A DNA stretch of 64,000 bases from UBA2943 sp946534895 (GCA_946534895.1 CAMNDE010000007.1:13931-77930), one strand, 5' to 3'. Shown: positions 51,451 to 60,605, counted from the first letter of the stretch. Notes: generated by a model not told the origin, from the sequence alone. Translations and numbers: made by a program.

Positions 51451-51669
51451 ACATCCGCCTCCCTTCCAGCGGGACCATTTTTCCTCCCCGGGGCATGCTC
51501 CCGCCCCGGTTGCTGGGAAGTATACCACCCCTGTCAAGCTGTCTGCCCGGTAGCATCCCGTTCCTGCCGCTTTTTTTCCGCCCCTTTTCCGGGAACTTTT
51601 TCCCCCGGAAAGCGTCTTATCTTGCGATCCCGGGAAATGATCTCCGGGAAACGTCTTTCAGCACGATTC

Positions 51670-51698
51670 TTGACATTGGGAACATGCTTTCATATAAT
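51670..51698 (+). promoter_or_regulatory. Consensus sigma-A promoter of the secreted 248-residue protein
   Basis: A perfect TTGACA, a 17-base spacer and a perfect TATAAT, about 55 bases before the start. This is the strongest promoter in the window. The rest of the 303-base gap (51451-51753) shows no gene. Confidence 0.9.
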
Positions 51699-51753
51699 TT
51701 TATTATCAAGTATTTCCCCGTTACAACATAATCTGCACAGGAGGTTTTGCTTT

Positions 51754-52500
51754 ATGAAGAAACTGTTTTCCGTATTTCTGGCCATCATGATGCTCTTCTC
51801 CATGAGCCTGGCCGCGGCAGAGGAAGCCGCACTGAAGCCCCTGGAAGTATCGACGGAAGAAGCCGTGGAACTTCCGGACCTGAGCGGCATCACCGCACCT
51901 GACTACGATGCATACATGGAAGAGGACAAGGGTGACATCTCCATCAAGGGCCTGGTCACACATGACACCGTGGCCATTTCCGGAAGCCAGTATCAGGTGC
52001 TGACGCCCACCGGCATCCTGTTCACCTATACGGCTCCCTCCGGCGTGGTGGCCCTCACCCAGGATTACGTCCAGCAGGCCACCCTGTTCAGCTCCTATTA
52101 CAGCAATCCGCTGGAAGTCGTGTCCAAATGGATCGACAACGGCATGCATCTCAATGTCTACTATTCCACCAACGATGTGGACGTCTTCATCTATGTCTTT
52201 GATACGCCCATGGCTCAGATCTTCCAGAACAGCAACAATATGACCCAGCAGGAAGCGGACTATCTGTTCAGCTACATGCAGACCGATGATGAGTACATCA
52301 AGGGCGCCACTTCCGGCACCTACGGCTGGCTCGGCGGCAATGTCTGGTTCCTGGGCGACATGCGTGCCACCAAGGGCGTGGTCCGTCTGTTCAGCTTTGT
52401 GGGCGGCAAGGAAATCTATGCCTATGCCAAGATTACCTCCGATACCCAGTATGACAATGTGATCGACATGCTGGACACCCTGATCATCAGTGCCAGATAA
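51754..52500 (+). CDS. Secreted protein of unknown function, highly expressed
   Basis: A 248-residue protein with a typical signal peptide, likely cut near A-A-A-E at residues 20-23. The mature protein is acidic and rich in Tyr, Asp and Ser, as in extracellular proteins. No domain was recognised. GGAGG and a consensus promoter predict high expression. The clostripain gene follows 75 bases later, so both may be exported together. Confidence 0.75.
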   Translation: MKKLFSVFLAIMMLFSMSLAAAEEAALKPLEVSTEEAVELPDLSGITAPDYDAYMEEDKGDISIKGLVTHDTVAISGSQYQVLTPTGILFTYTAPSGVVALTQDYVQQATLFSSYYSNPLEVVSKWIDNGMHLNVYYSTNDVDVFIYVFDTPMAQIFQNSNNMTQQEADYLFSYMQTDDEYIKGATSGTYGWLGGNVWFLGDMRATKGVVRLFSFVGGKEIYAYAKITSDTQYDNVIDMLDTLIISAR

Positions 52501-52575
52501 TGATCCTGTTTCCATGCGCTGCGGGGCTTTTACCCGCAGCCTTTCTTTTCGGACCTTTTCAAGGAGGCAGCACCC

Positions 52576-55098
52576 ATGTTCCGTGTTTTTCTTTCCGTAC
52601 TCCTTGCCCTAGTGCTTGCGGCATCATCGGGCATGGCGTCGGGCATCTTTACCACCACGCCTCCGGAGGGGAACGCCTCCCAGGAGACGGCTCAGACTGC
52701 TTCCCCGGACATCACCCCTTTGCCTGAGGGCACCGGAACATCCGGACAGTCAGGCGTCCAGGGCGGGATCGGACACATCTCATCCGGATCTTCCGGGAAC
52801 CAGCTTACCTCCGCACCGACGCCCATGCCGGTGGAACTGACCCCGGTGGAAAGCATTCCGACCGCGGAAAAGAAAGCCTGGACCGTCATGGTCTATCTGT
52901 GCGGCAGCAATCTGGAATCCGGAAGCGCCAGTGCCTCACGGGATCTTGTGGAAATGGCCTCTGCCGGGTTTGACGAAAGCCAGATCAATGTGGTGGCCTT
53001 GACCGGCGGGTCTGTCCTGTGGGGGCTGAGCTTTATCCCTTCCCAGGCACTGACCCTGCTGGAGGTGCACAGGGATACGGTCTATCGGACAGGCATGTTC
53101 GAGCTGGCCAGCATGGGTCAGGCGGATACGCTTTCCAATTTTCTCAAGGTCACCCACGATCACTATCCCGCGGACCACTATGCCCTGATTCTTTGGAACC
53201 ACGGCGGCGGCCCCAACCAGGGCGTCTGCGTGGATGAGCTCTTTGAAGGCGACCGCATCCTCATCCCGGAACTTGTCTCCGCTCTCAAGGACAGTCCGTT
53301 CGCATCCAGGCCTCTTGACTGGATCGGGTTTGATGCCTGCCTCATGGGTTCCCTGGAAATCGCGGATGCCCTGCATCCCTATGCCGGATATCTTGTCGCC
53401 TCGGAGGAAGTGGAACCGGCCCTCGGCTGGAACTACGAGATGCTCAGGGGGCTGGAAAAGGACAAAACCGCGGAGGACACCGGGCGGCGCATTGTGGATA
53501 CCTATTTTGCCGGACTCGCGCCGTACCAGAGCCATCTCGACGGCATTCAGACCCTTTCCGTGGTGAATCTTGCCAAGGTCGACACGCTGAAGGAAGCGCT
53601 GGGAAACCTGTTTGAAGAGCTTTCTGCAGCACTGACCCGGGAGAGCTTTGCGCAGCTCGCCCGTGCCCGGGAAAGCACCATTCCCTTCGGACACACGGAC
53701 AATCCCATTAAGTATCTGGATTATGACCTGCTTGATCTGAAGAACTTCATTTCGCAGCTTCCCTTTGTCTCGGACGCGAGCAGGTCCGCCGTGCTCTCCG
53801 CTCTGGACAATGCGGTGGTCTATTCCAAATCCAACGCCAGGGATATCGGCGGTCTTTCCCTCTATCATCCCTACTACTCAGGAATATACTACCGCTACTT
53901 CGAGGATGTCTACACAAAAATGGCGCCTTCCAGGTCCTATACAGAGTATATCGGTCAGTTCCTGGATTACATGACGGGAGAATCCCAGACCGACTGGAGC
54001 GGCATGTCCACCCTCGGGCATATCTCCAAGGACATACGGTCCCAGTTCAGCCTGAAGCTTACCCCGTCCCAGCGTCAGTATCTGGCTGAAATCCTGCTCC
54101 GTGTGTATCAGAAGGATCCGGAAAGCGGAGCCTACAGTCTGGTGGCTGTGGTTCCCGACGTCGAAATCGATGACGAGGGCGTTGCCTCCGCAGAATATGC
54201 TCACCGGGCCCTGTTTGTGGTGGACGGCGAAGGAAACCCTGTTTCCGGAGCCCTGCCCTATACCGTGCTTGAAAGCGGCAGATACGGCGTGGAAGCCGTG
54301 CTCATTCAAAGCACCGACGGCGGCGGGGAAATCCGCCGGAATGTCCGTCTGGTGTACGACCTTGAAAGCAGAGACGGCACGCTGTCCCTTGTCTCCATTG
54401 AAGGACAGGATGCATTCACCGGCGCCTACACGGCCCGCATGAGCCTGAACCTGGAAGACTTTGCCCGCATGGAGTTCCTGCGTGAAACCCGGAATCCGGT
54501 CCAGGCAGCCGAAGGCATTCTGGCCGGCTACGAAAACTGGGAAACCGTCAGCACCGAAAGCATCAGCGTGGATCTGACAAAACCCTGGAATCTCATGATG
54601 CTGCACCAGCAGCTGGATCCTGCCACGCTCCATGTTTCCTTTGCCATCCGTGATCTGCAGAACGGACTGTATGCCAGCTCCCTGGTTTCCCTTGAAAAGA
54701 TCCCCGATCCGACTCCCGATCCCGATTCTGTCGTGCTGACCTACGGCACAGAAGGCGAAGACTATCTGTCCATGGACGGCTTCAAGCTGACCCGGCGTGA
54801 AAACGGAAGCATGATTCTGGCCTTCCGCGCCACCAGCCTTACGGACACCGAGTGCATCGTGCAGGTGAGAAATCTGCGCATCAACGGAATTGCGGTGGAT
54901 GCAGAAGCCGACATCTATGGAAGCGGCGCTCACGACGGTCTCACCTCCGGCGAAGAGCAGCCCCTGATGCTGATGATTCCCGCCGATGCGGTTTCCGGAA
55001 TCGAAACGGTGAAAACCGTGGAGTTTGACATGCGCCTGGTAAACGCCGAGACCGAGGAGGAAATCGTCACGCTCCCGGCTTCCGCACGCATGCAGTAA
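52576..55098 (+). CDS. Clostripain-family (C11) cysteine protease, secreted
   Basis: An 840-residue exported protein. After a signal peptide comes a Thr/Ser/Pro-rich linker (about 25-95), then the C11 catalytic domain with H209 in W-N-H-G-G-G and C255 in F-D-A-C-L-M-G-S, the dyad of clostripain-type Arg- or Lys-directed proteases. The domain runs to about residue 470. The remaining 370 residues form an unrecognised beta-rich C-terminal region. AAGGAGG precedes the ATG. Activity in the family requires self-processing, which I cannot locate. Confidence 0.87.
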   Translation: MFRVFLSVLLALVLAASSGMASGIFTTTPPEGNASQETAQTASPDITPLPEGTGTSGQSGVQGGIGHISSGSSGNQLTSAPTPMPVELTPVESIPTAEKKAWTVMVYLCGSNLESGSASASRDLVEMASAGFDESQINVVALTGGSVLWGLSFIPSQALTLLEVHRDTVYRTGMFELASMGQADTLSNFLKVTHDHYPADHYALILWNHGGGPNQGVCVDELFEGDRILIPELVSALKDSPFASRPLDWIGFDACLMGSLEIADALHPYAGYLVASEEVEPALGWNYEMLRGLEKDKTAEDTGRRIVDTYFAGLAPYQSHLDGIQTLSVVNLAKVDTLKEALGNLFEELSAALTRESFAQLARARESTIPFGHTDNPIKYLDYDLLDLKNFISQLPFVSDASRSAVLSALDNAVVYSKSNARDIGGLSLYHPYYSGIYYRYFEDVYTKMAPSRSYTEYIGQFLDYMTGESQTDWSGMSTLGHISKDIRSQFSLKLTPSQRQYLAEILLRVYQKDPESGAYSLVAVVPDVEIDDEGVASAEYAHRALFVVDGEGNPVSGALPYTVLESGRYGVEAVLIQSTDGGGEIRRNVRLVYDLESRDGTLSLVSIEGQDAFTGAYTARMSLNLEDFARMEFLRETRNPVQAAEGILAGYENWETVSTESISVDLTKPWNLMMLHQQLDPATLHVSFAIRDLQNGLYASSLVSLEKIPDPTPDPDSVVLTYGTEGEDYLSMDGFKLTRRENGSMILAFRATSLTDTECIVQVRNLRINGIAVDAEADIYGSGAHDGLTSGEEQPLMLMIPADAVSGIETVKTVEFDMRLVNAETEEEIVTLPASARMQ

Positions 55099-55153
55099 CA
55101 CACATAAGGCCTGATCCCGGGCAGCAAAAGAGGAAGCACGTTTTCAGGCCATG

Positions 55154-55194
55154 GGAAAAGCGGTCAGATTCCACATGAATCCGGCCGCTTTTCC
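55154..55194. terminator. Bidirectional terminator
   Basis: An 18-base-pair imperfect stem GGAAAAGCGG.../...CCGCTTTTCC with a five-base loop separates the convergent clostripain and metallo-hydrolase genes. Confidence 0.85.
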
Positions 55195-55212
55195 TGTGCC
55201 CCCGAATCGTTT

Positions 55213-56028
55213 TCAGTTTTCAGCCTTCACAAGGATCGGCTCCGTGATGCGCGGGATCCGGCAGATCATCCGGCCCGGGTATTTGGCATCCAGATAATCC
55301 TCAAACTCCGCCGGGTCAGCGCTGTTATCCCGGAACATGTCCCAGTGCCCCGGGATCACCATGCCCAGCGGAAGCTCTCCGGCCAGATCTGCAGCCTCCT
55401 GAAAGGTCATGTTCCCGATGCAGTTCCTGCGGTAGCGTTTTCCGTCCCGGCCGTTGATGGGAAGCAGTGCCGCGTCAAAGGGCCCAAGCTTCCGCAGCTT
55501 CGGTGCCATGCCCTCATAGCGCAGCGTGTCCCCGGCATGATAGATGCGCACGCCGTTGCCTTCCAGAATATACTGCAGACAGGGGTACAGTCCGGTGTCC
55601 GCATCCCTGTCCAGGAACTCATGGGCCGCGGCAATCGCGCGGATCGTGATCTCCCCGATCCGGCAGCACGCCCCGTCATTGAGGCCCACGCAGCGTTTTC
55701 CCGGAATCCCCTGCGCCTGAAGCTCCGCCATATGATAGCCCGGGAACACGAAGCATGCATCCGCGTTTGTGCCTGCCCACACCTTCCAGGCATCCGTGTC
55801 AATATGGTCACGGTGGTTATGGCTTCCCAGAAACGCGTGCACCCCGGTCACCTCTTCCGTCGGCACGGGCGGCGGCACCTGACGGTCATCCGACGGCGTT
55901 GCGAAGTAGTCTATGCACACCAGGGTATCGCCCATCCGGACCATCAGCCCCATCTGGCCGAGCCACCAGAGCACTGCGGACCCGTAAGGGGCCGGCGTGT
56001 CCAGGATGCGTTCCATCAATGCATTCAT
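55213..56028 (-). CDS. Metallo-beta-lactamase-fold hydrolase (UlaG-like)
   Basis: A 271-residue MBL-fold enzyme. The metal motif reads G-S-H-N-H-R-D-H-I-D near residue 69. A later H-A-G-D-T region and an I-P-G-H-W histidine complete the site. The N-terminus with L-W-W-L-G-Q-M-G resembles UlaG-type L-ascorbate-6-phosphate lactonases, but the ascorbate operon is absent. It overlaps the MerR gene by four bases and is therefore part of that regulator's transcript. Confidence 0.8.
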   Translation of the reverse strand: MNALMERILDTPAPYGSAVLWWLGQMGLMVRMGDTLVCIDYFATPSDDRQVPPPVPTEEVTGVHAFLGSHNHRDHIDTDAWKVWAGTNADACFVFPGYHMAELQAQGIPGKRCVGLNDGACCRIGEITIRAIAAAHEFLDRDADTGLYPCLQYILEGNGVRIYHAGDTLRYEGMAPKLRKLGPFDAALLPINGRDGKRYRRNCIGNMTFQEAADLAGELPLGMVIPGHWDMFRDNSADPAEFEDYLDAKYPGRMICRIPRITEPILVKAEN

Positions 56029-56408
56029 GCGTTTTCCTTCCTTTCTTCATAGGCCTTCAGCTTTTCGGAGAAAAAGTTCAGTTTCCAGGTCACCTTTTCC
56101 AGATACGTCTGCATCTCCTGCATTTTCCGGATCATGGATTCCCGGTGTTCCCGGAGCAGGTCCACGCGCTCCTGCAGCGTATGCTCGCCCTCATGCGTCA
56201 GTTCCATGAACCGCGCAATCTCCTGAATGGACATGCCGGTATTCTTCAGACAGCAGACAAGGCCGAGGGACTCCAGGTCATCATCCGTATACTGCCGGAA
56301 TCCGCCCTGACTTCTGTCCACGCCGCGGAGCACGCCTTCCTTTTCATAATATCTGAGCGTATGCGCACTCAGGCCCGTCTTTTCACTGACTTCACGTATG
56401 GAATACAT
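56025..56408 (-). CDS. MerR-family regulator (NmlR/AdhR-like)
   Basis: A 127-residue MerR regulator. The N-terminus M-Y-S-I-R-E-V-S-E-K-T-G-L-S-A-H-T-L-R-Y-Y-E-K-E-G is the winged helix-turn-helix, followed by the dimerisation coiled coil. No cysteine-rich metal-binding loop is present, which fits the NmlR/AdhR branch that senses electrophiles such as aldehydes. GGAGG precedes the ATG. It faces the nitroreductase-alcohol dehydrogenase-aldo/keto reductase operon across a MerR-type operator. Confidence 0.85.
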   Translation of the reverse strand: MYSIREVSEKTGLSAHTLRYYEKEGVLRGVDRSQGGFRQYTDDDLESLGLVCCLKNTGMSIQEIARFMELTHEGEHTLQERVDLLREHRESMIRKMQEMQTYLEKVTWKLNFFSEKLKAYEERKENA

Positions 56409-56427
56409 GGAAATTTCCTCCAGACTA

Positions 56428-56458
56428 TTGACTTAGAGTGAACTGTAAGGTTTAAGAT
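56428..56458 (+). promoter_or_regulatory. MerR-type promoter with 18-base dyad
   Basis: TTGACT and TAAGAT are 19 bases apart, the long spacing that MerR proteins untwist. CTTAGAGT-GA-ACTGTAAG (56432-56449) is a near-perfect inverted repeat in the spacer, as in NmlR/AdhR operators. Confidence 0.85.
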
Positions 56459-56525
56459 GATTCTACTGTCTCCGTACCATATCTGTCAATTCTGCTTAAC
56501 CAGCTTCTGAAAGGAGTCCAAGGAC

Positions 56526-57044
56526 ATGAACGAAGTCATCCAGGCACTGAAAGAGCGGCGCAGCTGCCGCAGTTATAAACCCGATCCCATTCCCACGGAA
56601 ATCCTGGACCAGATTCTGGAAGCCGGCACGTATGCGCCTACCGGCATGGGCCGTCAGTCCCCCATCATGATCGCCGTCACCGACCGGGAAACCAGGGACC
56701 GTCTTTCCCGCATGAACGCGGCCGTCATGGGCACGGACAATGATCCCTTCTACGGAGCACCGGTGGTCATTGTGGTCCTGGCAGACCGCAGCATACGCAC
56801 AGCCGTATACGACGGAAGCCTTGTGATGGGCAATCTCATGAACGCGGCCCATGCCCTTGGCATCGGGAGCTGCTGGATTCACCGCGCAAAGGAAGAGTTT
56901 GACAGCGAAGAAGGCAAGGCCATCCTCGCCGGGCTGGGCATCCAGGGCGATTACGAGGGCATCGGGCACTGCATCCTCGGATATGAGAAAGATCCCTGCA
57001 GACCTGCCGCGGCCCGGAAGGAAAACTATATCTACCGCATCTGA
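56526..57044 (+). CDS. Nitroreductase family protein
   Basis: A 172-residue FMN-dependent oxidoreductase. N-terminal R-R-S-C-R-S-Y and T-Y-A-P-T-G-M-G-R-Q form the FMN site, and H-A-L-G-I-G-S-C-W-I-H is the conserved second half. AAAGGAG precedes the ATG. It is the first gene under the MerR-type promoter, so it is probably induced by electrophilic or aldehyde stress. The alcohol dehydrogenase gene follows after 25 bases. Confidence 0.88.
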   Translation: MNEVIQALKERRSCRSYKPDPIPTEILDQILEAGTYAPTGMGRQSPIMIAVTDRETRDRLSRMNAAVMGTDNDPFYGAPVVIVVLADRSIRTAVYDGSLVMGNLMNAAHALGIGSCWIHRAKEEFDSEEGKAILAGLGIQGDYEGIGHCILGYEKDPCRPAAARKENYIYRI

Positions 57045-57069
57045 TCAATACAGGAAAGGCTGAGTGATT

Positions 57070-58245
57070 ATGAATAACTTTACGTTTTATTCCCCCACCT
57101 GCTTTGTGTTCGGCAAGGATACGGAAAGCCAGGCCGGTGCACTCGTCCGCCGCTTCGGCGGCAGCCGCGTCCTGATCCATTACGGCGGCGGCAGTGCCGT
57201 GCGTTCCGGGCTTCTGGACCGGGTGCAGGCCTCACTGCAGCAGGAGGGCATTCCCTTCTTCCTGCTCGGCGGCGTGAAGCCCAATCCCCGCAGCGGTCTG
57301 GTCTATGAAGGCATTGAGCTGTGCCGCAGGGAAAACATCGATTTCATTCTCGCCGTCGGCGGCGGAAGCGTGATCGATTCCAGCAAGGCCATTGCCGCCG
57401 GAACCGTGTATGACGGAGACTTCTGGGATTTCTACAGCGGAAAGCGCATTGAGCATGCCCTGCCTGTGGGCACCGTACTCACCATTGCCGCCGCCGGAAG
57501 TGAGGGCAGCCCTGACAGCGTGATCACGCGGGAAGACGGCATGTTCAAGCGCGGTGCCAGCGGCGACGCCATCCGTCCCCGCTTCTCCATTCTCAACCCG
57601 GCTCTGACCCAGTCCCTGCCGGCCTATCAGACCGCAGCGGGCATCACCGATATCATGGCGCACCTCTATGAGCGCTATCTCACCAATACCAAGGAAGTCG
57701 AAGTCACTGACCGCCTGATCGAAGCCCTGCTGCTCACCATGATCCATGAAGGCCCCAGAGTCATTGCGGATCCCGATAACTATGAAGCCCGGGCAAACAT
57801 CATGTGGGCCGGTATGATGGCACACAACAACTCCTGCGGCGTAGGCCGCAGCCAGGACTGGAACAGCCACAACATCGAGCATGAGCTGTCCGCGCTCTAT
57901 GACTGCGCCCATGGAGCCGGCCTTGCCGTCACGCTGCCCGCCGTGTTCACCTATGTCATGAACCATGACGTCATGCGCTTTGCCCAGGCAGCCGTGCGCG
58001 TCTGGGGCTGCCAGATGGACTTCGCGCATCCTGAAGTGACCGCCAAAGCAGGCATCGAGGCCATGCGCCGCTTCTTCATATCCATCGGAATGCCGAAGAA
58101 CTTCGCCGAGCTCGGCGCCCGGGAAGAAGACATTCCGAAACTGGTGGAAGCCCTGTGCCGCGGCGACGGCCGCAACGGATCCATCTCCGGCTTTGTCACC
58201 CTCAATGAGGAAGACTGCACCAGGATCTATCAGATGATGGTCTGA
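57070..58245 (+). CDS. Iron-containing alcohol dehydrogenase (YqhD/Bdh type)
   Basis: A 391-residue group III alcohol dehydrogenase. The N-terminal N-N-F-T-F-Y-S-P-T and the nucleotide-binding G-G-G-S-V-I-D-S-S-K motif are typical. Metal ligands lie in G-I-T-D-I-M-A-H, H-N-I-E-H-E-L and Y-D-C-A-H-G-A-G-L-A. The YqhD/butanol dehydrogenase group reduces short aldehydes with NADPH. The ATG was chosen over a GTG six bases earlier for spacing to AGGAAAGG. Its place in the MerR operon suggests aldehyde detoxification. Confidence 0.9.
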   Translation: MNNFTFYSPTCFVFGKDTESQAGALVRRFGGSRVLIHYGGGSAVRSGLLDRVQASLQQEGIPFFLLGGVKPNPRSGLVYEGIELCRRENIDFILAVGGGSVIDSSKAIAAGTVYDGDFWDFYSGKRIEHALPVGTVLTIAAAGSEGSPDSVITREDGMFKRGASGDAIRPRFSILNPALTQSLPAYQTAAGITDIMAHLYERYLTNTKEVEVTDRLIEALLLTMIHEGPRVIADPDNYEARANIMWAGMMAHNNSCGVGRSQDWNSHNIEHELSALYDCAHGAGLAVTLPAVFTYVMNHDVMRFAQAAVRVWGCQMDFAHPEVTAKAGIEAMRRFFISIGMPKNFAELGAREEDIPKLVEALCRGDGRNGSISGFVTLNEEDCTRIYQMMV

Positions 58246-58292
58246 GCATCCAGCACCGGCCCGCAGCGGCCTGATCATAAGGAGGAAACAGC

Positions 58293-59426
58293 ATGAAATA
58301 CCGCAGCATGGGAAAACTCAATATCAAAACTTCCGCATTCGGTCTTGGCTGCATGCGCTTCAACGGTCCGGCTTCCGGCGACAGCGTGATTGACGAGCAG
58401 AAGGCCATTTCCCTGATCCGCCGCGCCATTGACGGCGGCGTCACCTATCTGGATACCGCCTATGTGTACCTGGACAAGACCTCTGAGATCGTAGTGGGCA
58501 AGGCACTGCAGGACGGATACCGGGACAAGGTCACCATCGCCACCAAAATGCCCTCCGAATATGTGCACAACCGCGAGGAAATGCAGGCGCTTCTGGATTC
58601 CGAGCTGAAAAAGCTGCAGACGGACCATATCGACTTCTATCTCATGCACGGCATCAACCGGGAAAAATGGGAATACTTCAAGTCCATCGGCGCGCCGGAA
58701 TTCTTCGATGACATGAAGAAGGAAGGCAAGATCCGCTACAAGTGCTTCTCCTTCCACGGGCCCTATGAGGAGTTTGAGTATATCCTGAAGGACAGTGACT
58801 GGGATCTGGTGCAGATCCAGTACAACTATATGGACATCCATAATCAGGCCGGCGAAAAGGGCCTGAAGCTGGCCGGAGAAATGGGCATTCCCGTGGTGAT
58901 CATGGAAGGCCTTCTGGGCGGCCGTCTCGCCAAGGCCCCGTCCAATGTCCAGGCACTGTATGACGCTTTCCCGGTCAGGCGCTCACCGGTCGAATGGGGA
59001 TTCCGCTGGCTGTGCAATCATCCTGAGGTCACCGTGGTGCTGTCCGGCTGCAATGAAGCGGAACAGATCGACGAGAACCTGAGAATCTTTGACACCGTGG
59101 AAAGCGGGATCATGAGTGAAGACGAGCTTAAGCTCATGGACAATGTACGCGCCGCCTACCTGAGCCGGACCAAGATCGGCTGCACAGGCTGCCGCTACTG
59201 CATGCCATGTCCCAACGGCGTGAACATTCCCGGCATCTTCTCCGTCTGGAACAATGTCTCCCTGTACGAGACGGATCCCAAAGACAACTGGGAGCTGAAG
59301 AACATCAAGAGCAAAGGAAACGGCGCGGACAACTGCATCGGCTGCGGCGCCTGCGAAGCCGCCTGCCCGCAGCATCTGTCCATTATTGACAGCCTGCAGA
59401 CGGCATGGAAGGAACTGAACGCGTAA
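58293..59426 (+). CDS. Aldo/keto reductase with C-terminal 4Fe-4S domain
   Basis: A 377-residue two-part protein. The TIM-barrel aldo/keto reductase has D-T-A-Y-V-Y near residue 55 (catalytic Asp and Tyr), the Lys in A-T-K-M-P and the His in Y-L-M-H-G. From about residue 290 come two ferredoxin-like cysteine groups, C-T-G-C-R-Y-C-M-P-C-P and C-I-G-C-G-A-C-E-A-A-C-P, so electrons may come from ferredoxin instead of NAD(P)H. AAGGAGG precedes the ATG. It is the last gene of the MerR-controlled operon. Confidence 0.9.
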   Translation: MKYRSMGKLNIKTSAFGLGCMRFNGPASGDSVIDEQKAISLIRRAIDGGVTYLDTAYVYLDKTSEIVVGKALQDGYRDKVTIATKMPSEYVHNREEMQALLDSELKKLQTDHIDFYLMHGINREKWEYFKSIGAPEFFDDMKKEGKIRYKCFSFHGPYEEFEYILKDSDWDLVQIQYNYMDIHNQAGEKGLKLAGEMGIPVVIMEGLLGGRLAKAPSNVQALYDAFPVRRSPVEWGFRWLCNHPEVTVVLSGCNEAEQIDENLRIFDTVESGIMSEDELKLMDNVRAAYLSRTKIGCTGCRYCMPCPNGVNIPGIFSVWNNVSLYETDPKDNWELKNIKSKGNGADNCIGCGACEAACPQHLSIIDSLQTAWKELNA

Positions 59427-59467
59427 GCATCCTTCTTTTCCCCACCTGTCGTTTCCCTTCTTTTCAG

Positions 59468-59504
59468 AAAGAGGGCCTGTCCCTGTCCGGGCGGTCCTCT
59501 TTTC
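59468..59504 (+). terminator. Terminator after the aldo/keto reductase
   Basis: AAAGAGGGCC pairs with GGTCCTCTTT (one G-U) and a T run follows, ending the MerR-controlled operon. Confidence 0.8.
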
Positions 59505-59645
59505 GTATGCGCGTCCGAAAATAATTTTTTTCAGATTCACTGCCACCCGGAAAAAACGGACGTATCAACAAATGTCAGGCGGACAGAAACCTGATGATCA
59601 CGAAAGATTCCTGCAAAGCAGGTTCATGAAAGGAAGGCACCCATT

Positions 59646-60209
59646 ATGAAGAAAATCATTGCAATCGCACTCGTCATCCTGTCACTCGTCGGTCTCATGA
59701 TTCCCGCTCTTGCGGACGCCCAGCCTGTACAGAATGTGTCCATGTGGGTCAACTGTGCCAATGGCAAGACCCTGAATGTCCGCGACAGCGCTTCAACTTC
59801 CGGCCGCATCCTCTACCGCCTGGAGTGCGGTACCCGGGTGGAAATCGTAAACAGCATGCCCGCTCCGAAGGGCTGGGCCTATGTGGAGCCTGAAGGATAC
59901 AGCAACGGCGGCTATGTCATGACCAAGTTCCTGGTTGCCAGCAAGCCCGGGAAATATGAAATCACCGAGCGCGAAGACAACTTCCGCGCTGTTACCCCCT
60001 ACTTCGCGATGGCCAAGGCCCTGAACCGCCGCACCGAAAACAGCGTGTGCCTGCGCACCGCGCCCAACAAGACCGCCCGGCAGATCCGCCGTCTCACTGC
60101 CGGTGACCAGCTGCAGGTCATCGCACGCGGCAAAACCTGGAGCCAGGTCATTGATCTGACCACCGGCAAGACCGGATATGTGGCAAACGATTACGTGGTC
60201 GTGCAGTAA
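59646..60209 (+). CDS. Secreted protein with two SH3-like domains
   Basis: A 187-residue exported protein. The signal peptide is cut near A-L-A-D-A at about residue 23. Two SH3_3-type domains follow: L-N-V-R-D-S-A-S-T-S-G-R-I-L-Y (about 43-95) and V-C-L-R-T-A-P-N-K-T-A-R-Q-I (about 133-187). These domains bind cell-wall peptides in many Firmicutes. No catalytic domain is attached. GAAAGGAAGG precedes the ATG. Confidence 0.85.
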   Translation: MKKIIAIALVILSLVGLMIPALADAQPVQNVSMWVNCANGKTLNVRDSASTSGRILYRLECGTRVEIVNSMPAPKGWAYVEPEGYSNGGYVMTKFLVASKPGKYEITEREDNFRAVTPYFAMAKALNRRTENSVCLRTAPNKTARQIRRLTAGDQLQVIARGKTWSQVIDLTTGKTGYVANDYVVVQ

Positions 60210-60237
60210 ACAGCATGCACCCTTTCCAGATAAATAC

Positions 60238-60300
60238 ACAGACCGTCCCGGAAATGTGCGGATTGAACCCACACACTTCCGGGACGGTCTGTTTCTGTCT
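60238..60300 (+). terminator. Strong terminator after the SH3 protein
   Basis: A 21-base-pair stem with one mismatch (60238-60258 with 60272-60292) is followed by a T-rich tract. It also shields the broken gene behind it from read-through. Confidence 0.85.
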
Positions 60301-60317
60301 GTTTTTTACGCTTTTCC

Positions 60318-60577
60318 TCAGAAGGTTTCCCCGTCAAGCCCGTTCAGAATGTTGTCCCTCACCACAAGGCGTGCACGATATACAAGCTGTTCTTGCGTAA
60401 CATGCATACGCTGGGCAGCAGAAACCCGTCCCATTGAGCAATCACGGACACGTCAGGCATCTGATACATACAGTGATTGAAGGACGAACACCCGATAAGG
60501 CGCGCATGTTCCGGAACCAGGAACCCGTTCTTTCCCGTATCCGCATTGCAGTCCTCCAGAATCGCCTCACAGGATCA
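60318..60577 (-). pseudogene. Broken small gene with frameshift and in-frame stop
   Basis: On the minus strand the frame ending at 60359 reads a protein-like sequence of 71 codons (for example N-G-F-L-V-P-E-H-A-R-L-I-G-C-S-S-F and L-L-P-S-V-C-M-L-R-K-N-S-L-Y-I-V-H-A-L). It then hits TGG-TGA, but one frame over the sequence continues naturally as V-V-R-D-N-I-L-N-G-L-D-G-E-T-F to a stop at 60318. An in-frame TGA at 60575 cuts the other end, with K-D-V-P-A-D-V-L before it. A single-base frameshift plus a stop suggests decay. I do not recognise the family. Confidence 0.55.
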
Positions 60578-60605
60578 GAGCACATCAGCCGGAACATCCT
60601 TTCCT

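Noticed and set aside
55213..56028. L-ascorbate utilisation
   Set aside because: Only a UlaG-like hydrolase is present, without the transporter or other ascorbate genes, so the name would overreach.
60575..60577. In-frame TGA read as selenocysteine in the broken gene
   Set aside because: No selenocysteine hairpin is visible right after it and the gene also has a frameshift, so decay is simpler.
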